Shown here piece by piece: positions 55,508 through 64,000 of a stretch of 64,000 nucleotides of DNA. A model generated the notes under the pieces. It was given only the letters and a program-made list of their open reading frames with translations. It was not told the DNA's origin and did not search any database. Each line of letters begins with the position of its first letter. The stretch's first letter is position 1. Both the position numbers and the translations under genes were made by a program. The DNA comes from Simplicispira lacusdiani (GTDB lineage Bacteria; Pseudomonadota; Gammaproteobacteria; Burkholderiales; Burkholderiaceae_C), in NCBI RefSeq assembly GCF_003604195.1, contig NZ_QXGR01000003.1, forward strand, positions 186,001 to 250,000, given 5' to 3'.

Positions 55508-56356
55508 CTACCGCACCACCTGCGCCACCGGCGCGTAGCCGTGGTTCAGCGGCCCGTGGCCGTGGCCGGTGCGCACGGCGGCGCCGGCCTGGATGGCGCC
55601 CAGGATGTAGGCCCGCGCGCGCGCCACGGCCTGGGCCAGCGGCAGACCCAGCGCCAGGTGCGCGGCGATGGCCGACGACAGCGTGCAGCCCGTGCCGTGG
55701 CCGTTGTGCGTGGCGATGCGCTCCGAGCGCAGGTGCGTGAGGGCGCCGCCGGCCTGGGCCAGCACGTCCACCACATCATCGCCCGGCAGGTGCCCGCCCT
55801 TGAGCAGCGCGGCGCGCGCGCCCAGCGCCAGCAGGCCGCGCGCGGCATCGTCCAGGGCCTCGGTGCCCTCGATGGGGTGGCCCAGCAGCAGCGCCGCCTC
55901 GTCGAGGTTGGGCGTGACCAGCTCGGCCAGCGGGAACAGCTCGCCCACCAGGGCCTGCACGGTTTCGCCGGTGGTGAGGCGGTCGCCGCTGGTGGCCACC
56001 ATCACGGGGTCGAGCACCACATGCGGCAGGCGATGGCGGCGGATGGCGTCGGCCACCACATGCACCACCTCGGGCGCGTGCAGCATGCCGATCTTCACGG
56101 CATCGACGCCGATGTCCTCGACCACGGCGTCGATCTGCGCCTGCAGGATTTCCGGCGGCACGCCGTGGATGGCGCGCACGCCCAGCGTGTTCTGCGCGGT
56201 GATGGCGGTGATGGCCGTCATGCCGTAGCAACCCAGGGCGCTGAAGGTTTTGAGGTCGGCCTGGATGCCGGCGCCGCCGCCACTGTCGGACCCGGCGATG
56301 GAGAGCACGCGGGCGTAGCGTGGCGCCCGCGTGGAGGAAGAATTGGTTTGCGTCAT
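55508..56356 (-). CDS. thiD: Hydroxymethylpyrimidine/phosphomethylpyrimidine kinase
   Basis: Ribokinase-fold enzyme phosphorylating HMP and HMP-P for thiamine synthesis, 282 residues. ARVLSIAGSDSGGGAGIQAD binds substrate; LDPVMVATSGDRL and HNGHGTGCTLSSAIAAHLAL (anion hole and catalytic Asp region, here GTGC) are typical. It is divergent from thiO and has no riboswitch of its own on the minus strand that I can see. Confidence 0.95.
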   Translation of the reverse strand: MTQTNSSSTRAPRYARVLSIAGSDSGGGAGIQADLKTFSALGCYGMTAITAITAQNTLGVRAIHGVPPEILQAQIDAVVEDIGVDAVKIGMLHAPEVVHVVADAIRRHRLPHVVLDPVMVATSGDRLTTGETVQALVGELFPLAELVTPNLDEAALLLGHPIEGTEALDDAARGLLALGARAALLKGGHLPGDDVVDVLAQAGGALTHLRSERIATHNGHGTGCTLSSAIAAHLALGLPLAQAVARARAYILGAIQAGAAVRTGHGHGPLNHGYAPVAQVVR

Positions 56357-56469
56357 GGCAAAAATTATGCGGGATGCGGCGGCGGCGGCCCAACGCGGAT
56401 TCCCGGATCGCGCATGCGCCATGTCAAGGCCAGGGCCATCGGGATGTGCTGTAATCCGCCCAGGACGAA

Positions 56470-56583
56470 ACAGGGGTGTCCCGCCACCGTGGCGCGGACT
56501 GAGAAACACCCTGGGGCAGCACCAGCGGCATCTTCGGGCGCCGCGCCCCGTTACCCGATCCAGGTCATGCTGGCGTGGGGAGT
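56470..56583 (+). promoter_or_regulatory. TPP riboswitch with an expanded internal arm, controlling thiOSGE
   Basis: The core parts are CAGGGGTG, GGACTGAGAAACACCC, then after an inserted GC-rich arm of about 40 nt (GGGGC...GCCCC), TTACCCGATCCAGGTCATGC and TGGCGTGGGGA. The inserted arm replaces the usual short joint before the ACCTGAT segment. It lies 55 bp upstream of thiO. Confidence 0.88.
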
Positions 56584-56638
56584 TTCCAGCGCAGGCACCT
56601 GCCCGTTTTGTCCCCTGTAGCTTCACAGACGGACGACG

Positions 56639-57718
56639 ATGACCCTCCAAACCACCTCCTTCACCATTCTGGGCGCCGGTCTCATGGGCCGGCTGCTGGC
56701 CGTGGCGCTGGCCCGCCAGGGCCATGCCGTCAGCATCTACGACGATGGCGGCCCGCTGGCCGAGAATTCCGCCGCGCGCGTGGCTGGCGGCATGATCGCG
56801 CCGCTGGCCGAGTCGGCCATCACCGAGCACGGCGTGGTGCGCATGGGCCGCCACTCGCTCACGCGCTGGCCCGACCTGCTCGCGCAGTTGAACGCGCCGG
56901 TGTTCTTCCAGCAGGAAGGCACGCTCATCGTCTGGCACCGCCAGGACGCCCAGGAGGCCGCGCGCCTGCGTCTGCAGCTCGACAAGACCCGCAGCGTGGT
57001 GACCGAGCTGCCCGCCATGCAGGTGCTCGACAGCGCCAGCATGGCCCAGGTGGAGCCCGCGCTGGCGCAGCGTTTCGCGCAGGGCATGTACCTGCCCGGC
57101 GAAGGCCAGCTCGACAACCGCCAGCTCCTGGCCGCGCTGGCGCAGGAAATGGAGCGCCTGGGCGTGCAAGCGCACTGGAACAGCCCCAAGGACCCGGCCG
57201 ATTTCCCCGCCGACCACGCCGGCTGGCTGCTCGACTGCCGGGGCCTGGGCGCGCGCAAGCAGTGGCCCGGCCTGCGTGGCGTGCGCGGCGAGGTGGCGCG
57301 CATCCACGCGCCCGACGTGACGCTGCAGCGCCCCACGCGTCTGGTGCACCCGCGCTACCCGATCTACATCGCGCCCAAGCAGGACCATGTGTTCATCATC
57401 GGCGCCACCGAGATCGAATCCGAGGACCTCTCGCCGCCCAGCGTGCGCTCCACGCTGGAGCTGCTGAGCGCGGCCTACGCCGTGCATCCCGGCTTCGCCG
57501 AGGCGCGCATCATCGAAGTGGCCTCGCAATGCCGCCCCACCCTGCCCGACAACCTGCCCGCCATCCGCCAGACGGCAGCGCGCCAGCTGGAGATCAACGG
57601 CATGTACCGCCATGGCTACATGGTGGCGCCGGCCCTGCTCGACGTGGTGCTCGAAGTGCTGGGCACCGGCGGCTCGGACCTGGCCAGCGGCTTCGACCTG
57701 TCGCTGCAGCTCCTGTAA
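56639..57718 (+). CDS. thiO: Glycine oxidase ThiO
   Basis: FAD enzyme oxidising glycine to iminoglycine for the thiazole ring of thiamine, 359 residues. FAD motif [20 protein letters not shown], then [14 protein letters not shown] and the C-terminal [10 protein letters not shown]. It is first in thiO-thiS-thiG-thiE under the TPP riboswitch; the presence of ThiO rather than ThiH implies an oxygen-dependent route. Confidence 0.93.
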   Translation: MTLQTTSFTILGAGLMGRLLAVALARQGHAVSIYDDGGPLAENSAARVAGGMIAPLAESAITEHGVVRMGRHSLTRWPDLLAQLNAPVFFQQEGTLIVWHRQDAQEAARLRLQLDKTRSVVTELPAMQVLDSASMAQVEPALAQRFAQGMYLPGEGQLDNRQLLAALAQEMERLGVQAHWNSPKDPADFPADHAGWLLDCRGLGARKQWPGLRGVRGEVARIHAPDVTLQRPTRLVHPRYPIYIAPKQDHVFIIGATEIESEDLSPPSVRSTLELLSAAYAVHPGFAEARIIEVASQCRPTLPDNLPAIRQTAARQLEINGMYRHGYMVAPALLDVVLEVLGTGGSDLASGFDLSLQLL

Positions 57719-57733
57719 TTGCATGCCCGCCCC

Positions 57734-57931
57734 ATGAACGTCTTCATCAACCTCCAGCCCCACGAACTACCCGAAGGCGCCACCGTGGCCGACGCGCTGG
57801 CGGCCATGCAGGCCCGGCCGCCCTACGCGGTGGCCGTGAACACCGTTTTCGTTCCCTCTTCCGAACACCCGCGCCACCCGCTGCAGGCGGGCGACCGGGT
57901 GGAAGTCATCTCCCCCGTCACCGGGGGTTAA
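57734..57931 (+). CDS. thiS: Sulfur carrier protein ThiS
   Basis: Ubiquitin-fold carrier, 65 residues, ending in the required Gly-Gly (SPVTGG) that is made into a thiocarboxylate. [20 protein letters not shown] is the normal start at 57734; an upstream in-frame ATG at 57722 is less likely. No thiF adenylyltransferase gene is in the window. Confidence 0.95.
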   Translation: MNVFINLQPHELPEGATVADALAAMQARPPYAVAVNTVFVPSSEHPRHPLQAGDRVEVISPVTGG

Positions 57932-57936
57932 AGGCC

Positions 57937-58743
57937 ATGACCATGAACACCACCAACGACGACGCCCTGGTCCTCTACGGCCAGAAGTTCGCGAGCCGCC
58001 TGCTGCTGGGCACCGCGCGCTACCCCTCGCCCACCGTGCTCAAGGCCGCCGTGCAGCGCGCCAAGCCCGCCATGGTCACGGCCTCGCTGCGCCGCCAGGG
58101 CGCCAACCCCGCTGAAAACGGCCACGGCTTCTGGGAGCTGCTGCGCAGCCTCGACGTGCCGGTGCTGCCCAACACCGCCGGCTGCCACAGCGTGCAGGAA
58201 GCGATCACCACTGCGCAGATGGCGCGCGAGGTGTTCAACACGCCCTGGATCAAGCTGGAGGTGATCGGCGACGACTACACCCTGCAGCCCGACACGCTGG
58301 CCACCGTAACCGCCGCCGAACAGCTGGTGCGCGACGGCTTTCAGGTGCTGCCCTACTGCACCGAAGACCTGGTGGTGTGCCAGCGCCTCGTCGACGTGGG
58401 CTGCCAGGCCGTGATGCCCTGGGCCGCCCCCATCGGCACCGGCCGCGGCGCCATGAACCCCTACGCGCTGCAGGTGCTGCGCGAGCGCCTGAACGTGCCC
58501 CTGCTGGTGGACGCCGGTCTGGGCTTGCCCTCGCATGCCTGCCAGGTGATGGAGTGGGGCTTCGACGGCGTGCTGCTCAACACCGCCGTGGCCCTGGCGC
58601 AGGACCCCGTGGCCATGGCCGGCGCCTTCGCCGATGCCGTGCAGGCCGGCCGCGCCGCGCGCCATGCCGGCGCCATGCAGCCCCAGCAGGCCGCGCAGCC
58701 CAGCACGCCCGTGCTCGGCACGCCGTTCTGGCACCACGCCTGA
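57937..58743 (+). CDS. thiG: Thiazole synthase
   Basis: TIM-barrel enzyme building the thiazole phosphate from DXP, iminoglycine and ThiS thiocarboxylate, 268 residues. [20 protein letters not shown], then [34 protein letters not shown] with the Schiff-base Lys, and [19 protein letters not shown] are signatures. The start at 57937 is 5 bp after the thiS stop; an ATG two codons later is also possible. The stop overlaps the thiE ATG (TGATG). Confidence 0.96.
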   Translation: MTMNTTNDDALVLYGQKFASRLLLGTARYPSPTVLKAAVQRAKPAMVTASLRRQGANPAENGHGFWELLRSLDVPVLPNTAGCHSVQEAITTAQMAREVFNTPWIKLEVIGDDYTLQPDTLATVTAAEQLVRDGFQVLPYCTEDLVVCQRLVDVGCQAVMPWAAPIGTGRGAMNPYALQVLRERLNVPLLVDAGLGLPSHACQVMEWGFDGVLLNTAVALAQDPVAMAGAFADAVQAGRAARHAGAMQPQQAAQPSTPVLGTPFWHHA

Positions 58744-59654
58744 TGACCATGCAGGATACCGACGCCCTGGCGACCGAGATCCTGCGCCAGCACGGCGCCA
58801 CTTTCGCCGGGTTCGAAGCGCAGCCCGTGCCGGCCAGCGATGCGACCGACCCGGTGTACCTTGCCGCGCTCCAGGCGTGCAGCGCACTGGGCTTTATTGC
58901 CCACGACGCACAGACCCTGGCCCGCGCCTGGCAGGCACAGACGGCGCGCACCGGGGGCTTTAACGCCAGCCACTGGCCCGACGATCCGCGCGACTTCGGC
59001 CTGCAGCCGCTGCCACGCGCACAGGCGTTTGCGCCGTGTCCGCAAGCACTGGGCCTGTACGCCGTGCTGCCCGACGCCGCCTGGGTCGGCCGCATGGCCC
59101 GGGCCGGCGTACCCACGGTGCAACTGCGCTTCAAGTCCGACGACACGGCCGCCATCGCACGCGAAGTGCGCGCCGCCGTCGAAGCGGTGCGCGGCACGGA
59201 TGCGCTGCTGTTCATCAACGACCACTGGCGCGAGGCCATCGCCGCCGGGGCCTACGGCGCGCACCTGGGCCAGGAAGACCTGGATGCACTGAGCGCGGCC
59301 GAGCTGCAGGAGCTGCGCGCCAGCGGCCTGCGCCTGGGCGTGAGCACGCACGGCTACGCCGAGATGCTGCGCGCCGACGCCGTGGGCCCGAGCTACATCG
59401 CCCTCGGCGCGGTGTTCCCCACCACGCTCAAGCGCATGGCCACGGCCCCGCAAGGCGTGGCGCGGCTGGCCGCCTATGTGCGGCTGATGCGCGGCTACCC
59501 GCTGGTGGCGATTGGTGGTATTGCGCTGGAGCAGTTCCCCGAGATCCTGGCCACGGGCGTGGGATCGATCGCCGTGGTGCGCGCGCTGGTGAACGCCAAC
59601 GACCCCGAGGCCGCCGCCACCACGCTGATGCGGGCCATGCGGTCTTCCACATAA
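58743..59654 (+). CDS. thiE: Thiamine-phosphate synthase with N-terminal extension
   Basis: Joins HMP-PP and thiazole phosphate. The C-terminal 200 residues are a complete ThiE TIM barrel: LGLYAVLPDAAWVGRMARAG, TVQLRFKSDDTAAIA, DALLFINDHWREAIAAGAYG, HLGQEDL, LGVSTHGYAEM, PSYIALGAVFPTTLK and VAIGGIALEQFPEILATGVG. About 100 residues precede it (starting TMQDTDALATEILRQHGATF), with Trp/Asp-rich NASHWPDDPRDFG and no domain I recognise. ThiE is usually about 210-220 residues, so this one is 303. The coupled start at 58743 supports the extension as translated. Confidence 0.92.
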   Translation: MTMQDTDALATEILRQHGATFAGFEAQPVPASDATDPVYLAALQACSALGFIAHDAQTLARAWQAQTARTGGFNASHWPDDPRDFGLQPLPRAQAFAPCPQALGLYAVLPDAAWVGRMARAGVPTVQLRFKSDDTAAIAREVRAAVEAVRGTDALLFINDHWREAIAAGAYGAHLGQEDLDALSAAELQELRASGLRLGVSTHGYAEMLRADAVGPSYIALGAVFPTTLKRMATAPQGVARLAAYVRLMRGYPLVAIGGIALEQFPEILATGVGSIAVVRALVNANDPEAAATTLMRAMRSST

Positions 59655-59673
59655 ACGGGGCGCAACGCCCATG

Positions 59674-59719
59674 AAAAAAGCGCTGAATGCTATGTTTTGA
59701 ATAGCATCCAGCGCTTTTT
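59674..59719. terminator. Bidirectional hairpin built from the dispersed repeat
   Basis: AAAAAGCGCTG, then ATGCTAT-GTTTTGA-ATAGCAT, then CAGCGCTTTTT form one long near-perfect hairpin with A and T tails. It lies between convergent thiE and the fimV-like gene and keeps the GCTAT-N7-ATAGC stem of the repeat family. Confidence 0.8.
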
Positions 59720-59732
59720 GTTTTGATTCTCT

Positions 59733-61934
59733 TCAGCTGGGCTTGCGCTCGTCGGGATCGTGGCGCGCCTCGAAGCGGTCGCTGTTGGCGCCAAAGCCCA
59801 CTGCCTGGCCCGGCTCCGGCCCCTTGGTCACGGGCATGGGCGGCAGGTCGCTCTGGGTGATCGGCGGCAAGGGCACCGGGTCGTCGGCGAACGGGGCGGA
59901 CAGATCGAAATCGAGCGGAACACCCAGGCCAGCGGCCGGCGGCACGGTGGGGGGGGGCTGGGGCGCGGCGGCGGGCCGGGGCGCTGGCGCGGGGCCCTTG
60001 GGCAGTTCCAGCAGCCAGTCGGGGTCATAGTCGAGCAGGCTGTCGCCGCCATCGGGCAGGCCGCTGCTGGACAGCAGGTCCACGGCCGCTCCGGCGGATG
60101 GTCCCACCGGCGGCGGGGCGGCCGGCGCATCCTCCTCCACGACCAGCGGCGTGGTGCGCTGGCGCGGCGGTGGCGCGCCGCGCGCGGAGGGCGGCGTGGT
60201 GCGGGCAATCGCGTTGAGCAGCAGCAGATCGTCGTAGGCGGCAAGGTCGAAACGCTCCTCGACCGCGTCCGCGCCACGGAAAAGCAGGCTGCCGAGCAAC
60301 GGCAGCACCGAATCATCGCTCCAGAGGGCCTCGACCTGGGCCAGGATGGACGGGTAGGCCAGCAGCGAGCGTCCAGGCTGGTTGAAGGCCGCGAACTGCG
60401 GCACCTGGGCATTGAAATGCTCGTGGAACTGGGCGCGCAACTGGTTGAAGTCCTCCACCCGACTCAGCGAGCGGTACAGGCGCAGCAGTTCGAGGTAGGC
60501 GGCTGGTGCCGTGGCCTTGTTGTTCGCGATGTACAGCTTGAGCACGCCAATGGCCTGTTCATGCTCGCCCACGGACACGAAGAATTCCGCTTGCTGCTGC
60601 AGGTCGAACAGCTCCTCGGGGTTGATCAACAGGGAGGGCTGCGGGGCCGCCTGCCGCGGGGGCGGCACGGGCTCTGCCTTCACAAGGGGCGCCACGGGCG
60701 CCGGGGCTTCCCTGGGAGCCGAGGGCTCGGGTGCCGGCTCCATGGCGGAAGGCACGACCGCCGGGGTGTGCAGGAAGTCGGGCGTGGAATCCTGGGGAGC
60801 GGAATGCAGCCAGTGGTCCTCCGGCTCGGGGCCGGGCGACGCTTGCTGCGCCACGGCGCCGGCCCACGCTTCCTGGGCCTGGAGCGAGACGGCGCGCAGG
60901 CGCGTCGCCATCCAGGCCGCCCAGGCCACCACGGTGACCAGCAAGGCCAGGAGCAGGTAGACGATGGTGCCCGAATAACGCTCGGACTTTTCCTTCTCCA
61001 GCCGCTCCAGCAGTTGCTGCGTGGCGGCGCGGTCCTTGTCGGCCTGGGCGCGCACCAGCGCCAGCTCGGTATTGAGTTCCGCCGTGCGTGCGCCTTCCTT
61101 CAGAAGGTCTTCGGGCAGCATGTTCAACGCCCGCCATGCGGCCTGCGCCTGCGCGCGCTGCTGGTCGGTGGTGGAGGCCGAGGGCAGCGAGAGTTCCGGC
61201 GTCATGCGCAGCGGCGTGCCGCTGGTATCGGGCCAGCCTTCGAGCGGCTCGATGACCAGGCGCGATGGCGGCGACTCGGGCGCGCGCGCGGCGTTGGCGC
61301 GCCGGCTGGCCTTGGATGTGGCGGCGGGCCGGGTGCGTGGCGTGGCGGCTGGGGCCGCCTCCGGGGCCTGGCTGGCGCGCGCGGTGCGCTGACGGGGCGC
61401 GGGGGCCGCATCGCTCGGCACGACCGGCACGGCCTGCGCCGGGCGCCGAACGCCGGGTGCGCTGGCGGGGGCCACCGGCGCGCTGGGCGCGGCCATGGCG
61501 CCCGTCACCGCCTCGGCCACGGGAATGGCGACGGGGCGCGAGGAAGCGGCAATGGTGTCGGGCAGCTCCGACAGGAAGGTGTAGGTGCGCGCGATCTTGC
61601 CCGAGCAGCCAACATGCAGGGTCACGGCAAGCATGGGCTCATCGGCCAGGAAGGTGGACTGCACGCGCACGGCGGCAGGACGCCCGGGCAGCGTGGGCAG
61701 TGGCGTCACGCGCACCCGCCCGCTGGACACCGGGGTGGTTCCGGACACCATGTCCGCCGTGACGCACGCATCCTCCAGCGCCTTGCCGGGTTCGAGGTGG
61801 ACGTCGAAGGCCAGATCGATGGGTCGGCCCAGCACCACCACGCCCCGGGCATTGCCGAGCGAGAGGGCTCCGGCCCCGCAGGCCGCGGAGCCCAGGCAGA
61901 TCGTGATCAGTGCGTTACGAAAATTCACATTCAT
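59733..61934 (-). CDS. FimV-like inner-membrane/peptidoglycan hub protein
   Basis: A 733-residue protein. A signal-like N-terminus (ALITICLGSAACGAGALSLG) is followed by a FimV N-terminal-type domain (GNARGVVVLGRPIDLAFDVH, about 25-150), an Ala/Pro-rich linker, a coiled coil (about 275-320), a membrane helix (YSGTIVYLLLALLVTVVAWA), then an acidic, Pro-rich cytoplasmic region with helical repeats (LFDLQQQAEFFVSVGEHEQA) that look TPR-like. In Pseudomonas, FimV organises polar type IV pili. No classical LysM motif is evident. It has its own start at 61934. Confidence 0.72.
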   Translation of the reverse strand: MNVNFRNALITICLGSAACGAGALSLGNARGVVVLGRPIDLAFDVHLEPGKALEDACVTADMVSGTTPVSSGRVRVTPLPTLPGRPAAVRVQSTFLADEPMLAVTLHVGCSGKIARTYTFLSELPDTIAASSRPVAIPVAEAVTGAMAAPSAPVAPASAPGVRRPAQAVPVVPSDAAPAPRQRTARASQAPEAAPAATPRTRPAATSKASRRANAARAPESPPSRLVIEPLEGWPDTSGTPLRMTPELSLPSASTTDQQRAQAQAAWRALNMLPEDLLKEGARTAELNTELALVRAQADKDRAATQQLLERLEKEKSERYSGTIVYLLLALLVTVVAWAAWMATRLRAVSLQAQEAWAGAVAQQASPGPEPEDHWLHSAPQDSTPDFLHTPAVVPSAMEPAPEPSAPREAPAPVAPLVKAEPVPPPRQAAPQPSLLINPEELFDLQQQAEFFVSVGEHEQAIGVLKLYIANNKATAPAAYLELLRLYRSLSRVEDFNQLRAQFHEHFNAQVPQFAAFNQPGRSLLAYPSILAQVEALWSDDSVLPLLGSLLFRGADAVEERFDLAAYDDLLLLNAIARTTPPSARGAPPPRQRTTPLVVEEDAPAAPPPVGPSAGAAVDLLSSSGLPDGGDSLLDYDPDWLLELPKGPAPAPRPAAAPQPPPTVPPAAGLGVPLDFDLSAPFADDPVPLPPITQSDLPPMPVTKGPEPGQAVGFGANSDRFEARHDPDERKPS

Positions 61935-62010
61935 TCTCGGTTCTGCGCTTGATTCTTGCACAAAACCTATCGATCGCGCCTATCAGCAAGGCTGGAGCCA
62001 TAATCATGCT

Positions 62011-63531
62011 ATGAAAAATCATTTTCCGCTCGTAGGGGTCGTCGGGGCCGGCGCCATGGGGCGCGGCATCGCGCAGATGATGGCCCAGGCCGGCAGCCGG
62101 GTGCTGCTGCACGATGCCCAGCCCGGCACGGCACAGGCCGCATGCCAGAGCATCGTGCAGCAGTGGCAGCACATGGTCGAGAAGAACCGCCTTGACGCGG
62201 AGCAAGCCACGGCCTGCGCCGCGCGGCTGCAGGCGGTGGACACGCTGGCGGCGCTGGCCGGCTGCGATCTGGTGGTGGAGGCCATCGTCGAGCGCCTGGA
62301 CGCCAAGCAGGCGCTGCTGCGCGAGCTCGAAGCGCTGCTGCGGCCCGACGCGGTGCTGGCCACCAACACCTCGTCGCTGTCGGTTACCGCCATAGCCGCG
62401 GCGCTGCAGCGGCCACAGCGCTTCGCGGGCCTGCATTTCTTCAACCCGGTGCCGGTGATGAAGCTGGTGGAGGTGGTGCCAGGCCTGCGCACCGACCCCG
62501 CGCTGTGCACGGCGCTGGCCGAGCAGGTGCGCGCCCTGGGCCACACCCCGGTGCTGGCGCAGGACACACCGGGCTTCATCGTCAACCACGCGGGCCGGGG
62601 CTTCACCACCGAGGCGCTGCGCATCGTGGGCGAGGGCGTGGCCGATTTCGCCACCGTGGACCGCATCCTGCGCGACCAGGCGGGCTTCAAGATCGGCCCG
62701 TTCGAGCTCATGGACCTGACGGGGCTCGATGTCTCGCACCCGGTGATGGAGTCGGTCTACCACCAGTACCACGAAGAACCACGCTTTCGCCCCAGCGTCA
62801 TCACCGCCCAGCGCCTGGCCGGCGGCCTGCTGGGCCGCAAGACGGGCGAGGGCTTCTACCGCTATGACGGCAACGTGGCCCAGGTTCCCGAAGAAGCGTC
62901 CGCGCCCGTGGTGGACAGCATTCCACCGGTGTGGGTCTCGCCCCGCGCGGCGCGGCGCCCCGAGATCTACCAGATGCTCAAGCACCTGGGCGCGGACATC
63001 GAGACCGGGGCCGCGCCATCGGCCGGCGCCATCATCCTGGTCGCGCCGCTGGGCTTCGACATCACGACGGTGGCCGTGGTCGAGCGCCTGGACCCGGCGC
63101 GCACCATCGGCATCGACATGCTGGTCGAGGAAAGCGCCACGCGCCGGCGCGTGCTGGCCACGAACCCGGTCACGCGCATCGACATCCGCGACGCCGCGCA
63201 CGCCCTGATGGCGCGCGACGGCAAGGCCGTGAGCGTGGTGCGCGACAGCGGCGGCTTCGTCACGCAGCGCGTGGTGGCCACCATCGTGAACATCGCGGCG
63301 GACATCTGCCAGCAGCGCATCTGCACGCCGCGCGACCTGGAGGCCGCCGTGACCCTGGGCCTGGGCTACCCGCTCGGGCCCCTGGCCATGGGCGACCGCT
63401 GGGGCCCGACCAACATCCTGGAAGTGCTGTTCAACCTGCAGACCGTCTACGGCGACCCGCGCTACCGCCCCAGCCCATGGCTGCGCCGGCGCGGCGCCAT
63501 CGGCCTGAGCCTGCAGCACGTGGAAGAATGA
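62011..63531 (+). CDS. 3-hydroxyacyl-CoA dehydrogenase, two C-terminal domains
   Basis: NAD-dependent oxidation of 3-hydroxyacyl-CoA, 506 residues. VGVVGAGAMGRGIAQMMAQA is the NAD site; NTSSLSVTAIAAAL and HFFNPVPVMKLVEVV carry catalytic Ser/His/Asn residues. Two 3HCDH C-terminal domains follow (FIVNHAGRGFTTEALRIVGE; GFVTQRVVATIVNIAADI). The size and duplicated domain match PaaH/PhbH-like enzymes of aromatic-acid or beta-oxidation pathways. It is followed after 28 bp by an enoyl-CoA hydratase, so the two probably act together. Confidence 0.93.
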   Translation: MKNHFPLVGVVGAGAMGRGIAQMMAQAGSRVLLHDAQPGTAQAACQSIVQQWQHMVEKNRLDAEQATACAARLQAVDTLAALAGCDLVVEAIVERLDAKQALLRELEALLRPDAVLATNTSSLSVTAIAAALQRPQRFAGLHFFNPVPVMKLVEVVPGLRTDPALCTALAEQVRALGHTPVLAQDTPGFIVNHAGRGFTTEALRIVGEGVADFATVDRILRDQAGFKIGPFELMDLTGLDVSHPVMESVYHQYHEEPRFRPSVITAQRLAGGLLGRKTGEGFYRYDGNVAQVPEEASAPVVDSIPPVWVSPRAARRPEIYQMLKHLGADIETGAAPSAGAIILVAPLGFDITTVAVVERLDPARTIGIDMLVEESATRRRVLATNPVTRIDIRDAAHALMARDGKAVSVVRDSGGFVTQRVVATIVNIAADICQQRICTPRDLEAAVTLGLGYPLGPLAMGDRWGPTNILEVLFNLQTVYGDPRYRPSPWLRRRGAIGLSLQHVEE

Positions 63532-63559
63532 CGGCTTCGCTCCAGCGCCTTTTGCCACC

Positions 63560-64000
63560 ATGCCCGCAGAACTCCGCAGCACCAGCCACGGCCAGACCCT
63601 GGTCCTGACCTTCAGCAACCCCGGCCTGCGCAACGCGCTGGACCCCGCCATCTACGCCGCCGGCACCGAGGCGCTGAACGGCGCCGAGCGCGGCACCGAA
63701 GTACGCAGCGTGGTCATCACCGGCGCCGACGGCATGTTCAGCGCGGGCGGCAACCTGCAGCGCCTGCAGGCCAATCGCGCGCTGGGGGCGCAGGTGCAGG
63801 AAGAGAGCATCGACGCGCTGCACAACTGGATCGAGACCATACGCGCCTACCCCAAGCCGGTGATCGCCGCCGTGGAGGGCGCCGCGGCTGGCGCCGGCTT
63901 CGCGCTGGCACTGGCCTGCGACCTGGTGGTGGCCGCGCGCAACGCCCGGTTCGCCATGTCGTACAGCCGGGTCGGCCTCTCGCCCGACGGCGGCGCGAGC
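63560..64000 (+). CDS. Enoyl-CoA hydratase/isomerase family protein (3' end outside window)
   Basis: Crotonase-fold protein cut by the window edge; 147 codons are visible. The ATG at 63560 starts MPAELRSTSHGQTLVLTFSN, then VVITGADGMFSAGGNLQRL (oxyanion-hole segment) and AVEGAAAGAGFALALACDLV (second oxyanion Gly). It follows the hydroxyacyl-CoA dehydrogenase on the same strand, consistent with successive steps of fatty- or aryl-acyl-CoA degradation. The exact reaction cannot be told from this part. Confidence 0.92.
   Translation, partial: MPAELRSTSHGQTLVLTFSNPGLRNALDPAIYAAGTEALNGAERGTEVRSVVITGADGMFSAGGNLQRLQANRALGAQVQEESIDALHNWIETIRAYPKPVIAAVEGAAAGAGFALALACDLVVAARNARFAMSYSRVGLSPDGGAS

Overview
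The window reads as one stretch of chromosome from a betaproteobacterium of the order Burkholderiales, most like Comamonadaceae (Acidovorax/Alicycliphilus/Diaphorobacter group). This rests on very high G+C with long open frames on every strand, the protein families seen, and two families of short intergenic repeats of a kind I associate with that family. It is a dense housekeeping and accessory-metabolism region. I see no rRNA, tRNA, CRISPR array, insertion sequence or prophage.

Layout. 1-4700: end of a phosphoethanolamine transferase, argA, and a class A beta-lactamase divergent from its likely LysR regulator. 4.7-9.1 kb: a DUF2946 - TonB-dependent receptor - PepSY membrane protein cluster, probably metal or siderophore uptake. 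9.1-12 kb: GAF/HD-GYP protein, atypical SDR, dsbB. 12-16 kb: sulfate importer sbp-cysT-cysW-cysA. 16-23 kb: frameshifted hydrolase, chemoreceptor, HDOD protein, LysR/azoreductase pair, lipoate ligase-like gene, metQ. 23-29 kb: napDAGHB periplasmic nitrate reductase with an FNR-type box, lying between metQ and metI-metN. 31-34 kb: HNH protein, MFS exporter, small PepSY protein. 34-40.3 kb: organosulfur operon (second sbp, ssuE, ssuA, a previously uncounted 46-residue ORF, ssuC, ssuB, TOBE protein, LLM monooxygenase). 40.4-42.6 kb: Fe(II)-trafficking protein and mnmC. 42.8-50.8 kb: assimilatory sulfate reduction (TSUP permease, cysI, DUF934, cysH, cysD, cysN), then a 7Fe ferredoxin and a ferredoxin reductase-like flavoprotein. 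51-54 kb: Cache-PAS-GGDEF-EAL protein. 54-59.7 kb: thiamine genes with two TPP riboswitches (cytX; thiO-thiS-thiG-thiE) and thiD. 59.7-64 kb: FimV-like protein, 3-hydroxyacyl-CoA dehydrogenase and the start of an enoyl-CoA hydratase.

How it works together. Three sulfur blocks (sulfate import, organosulfur import and desulfonation, sulfate-to-sulfide reduction) supply cysteine and methionine synthesis, and metNIQ imports methionine. No cysJ is present, so sulfite reductase may take electrons from the adjacent ferredoxin system. Nitrate reduction in the periplasm appears to be run by NapGH rather than NapC.

The most unusual signal is a dispersed structured repeat of about 50 bp, found at about 14 places. 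It has a GCTAT-N7-ATAGC stem followed by an AGCGCT/AGCGCT-type hairpin, and at least one copy shows compensatory base changes. It is normally intergenic, but three degenerate copies appear to lie inside coding sequence (starts of the DUF934 gene and cysN, and the middle of dsbB). Also notable are a palindrome-rich insertion flanked by 23-bp direct repeats that has rewritten the C-terminus of CysH, and a single-base frameshift in a hydrolase gene.
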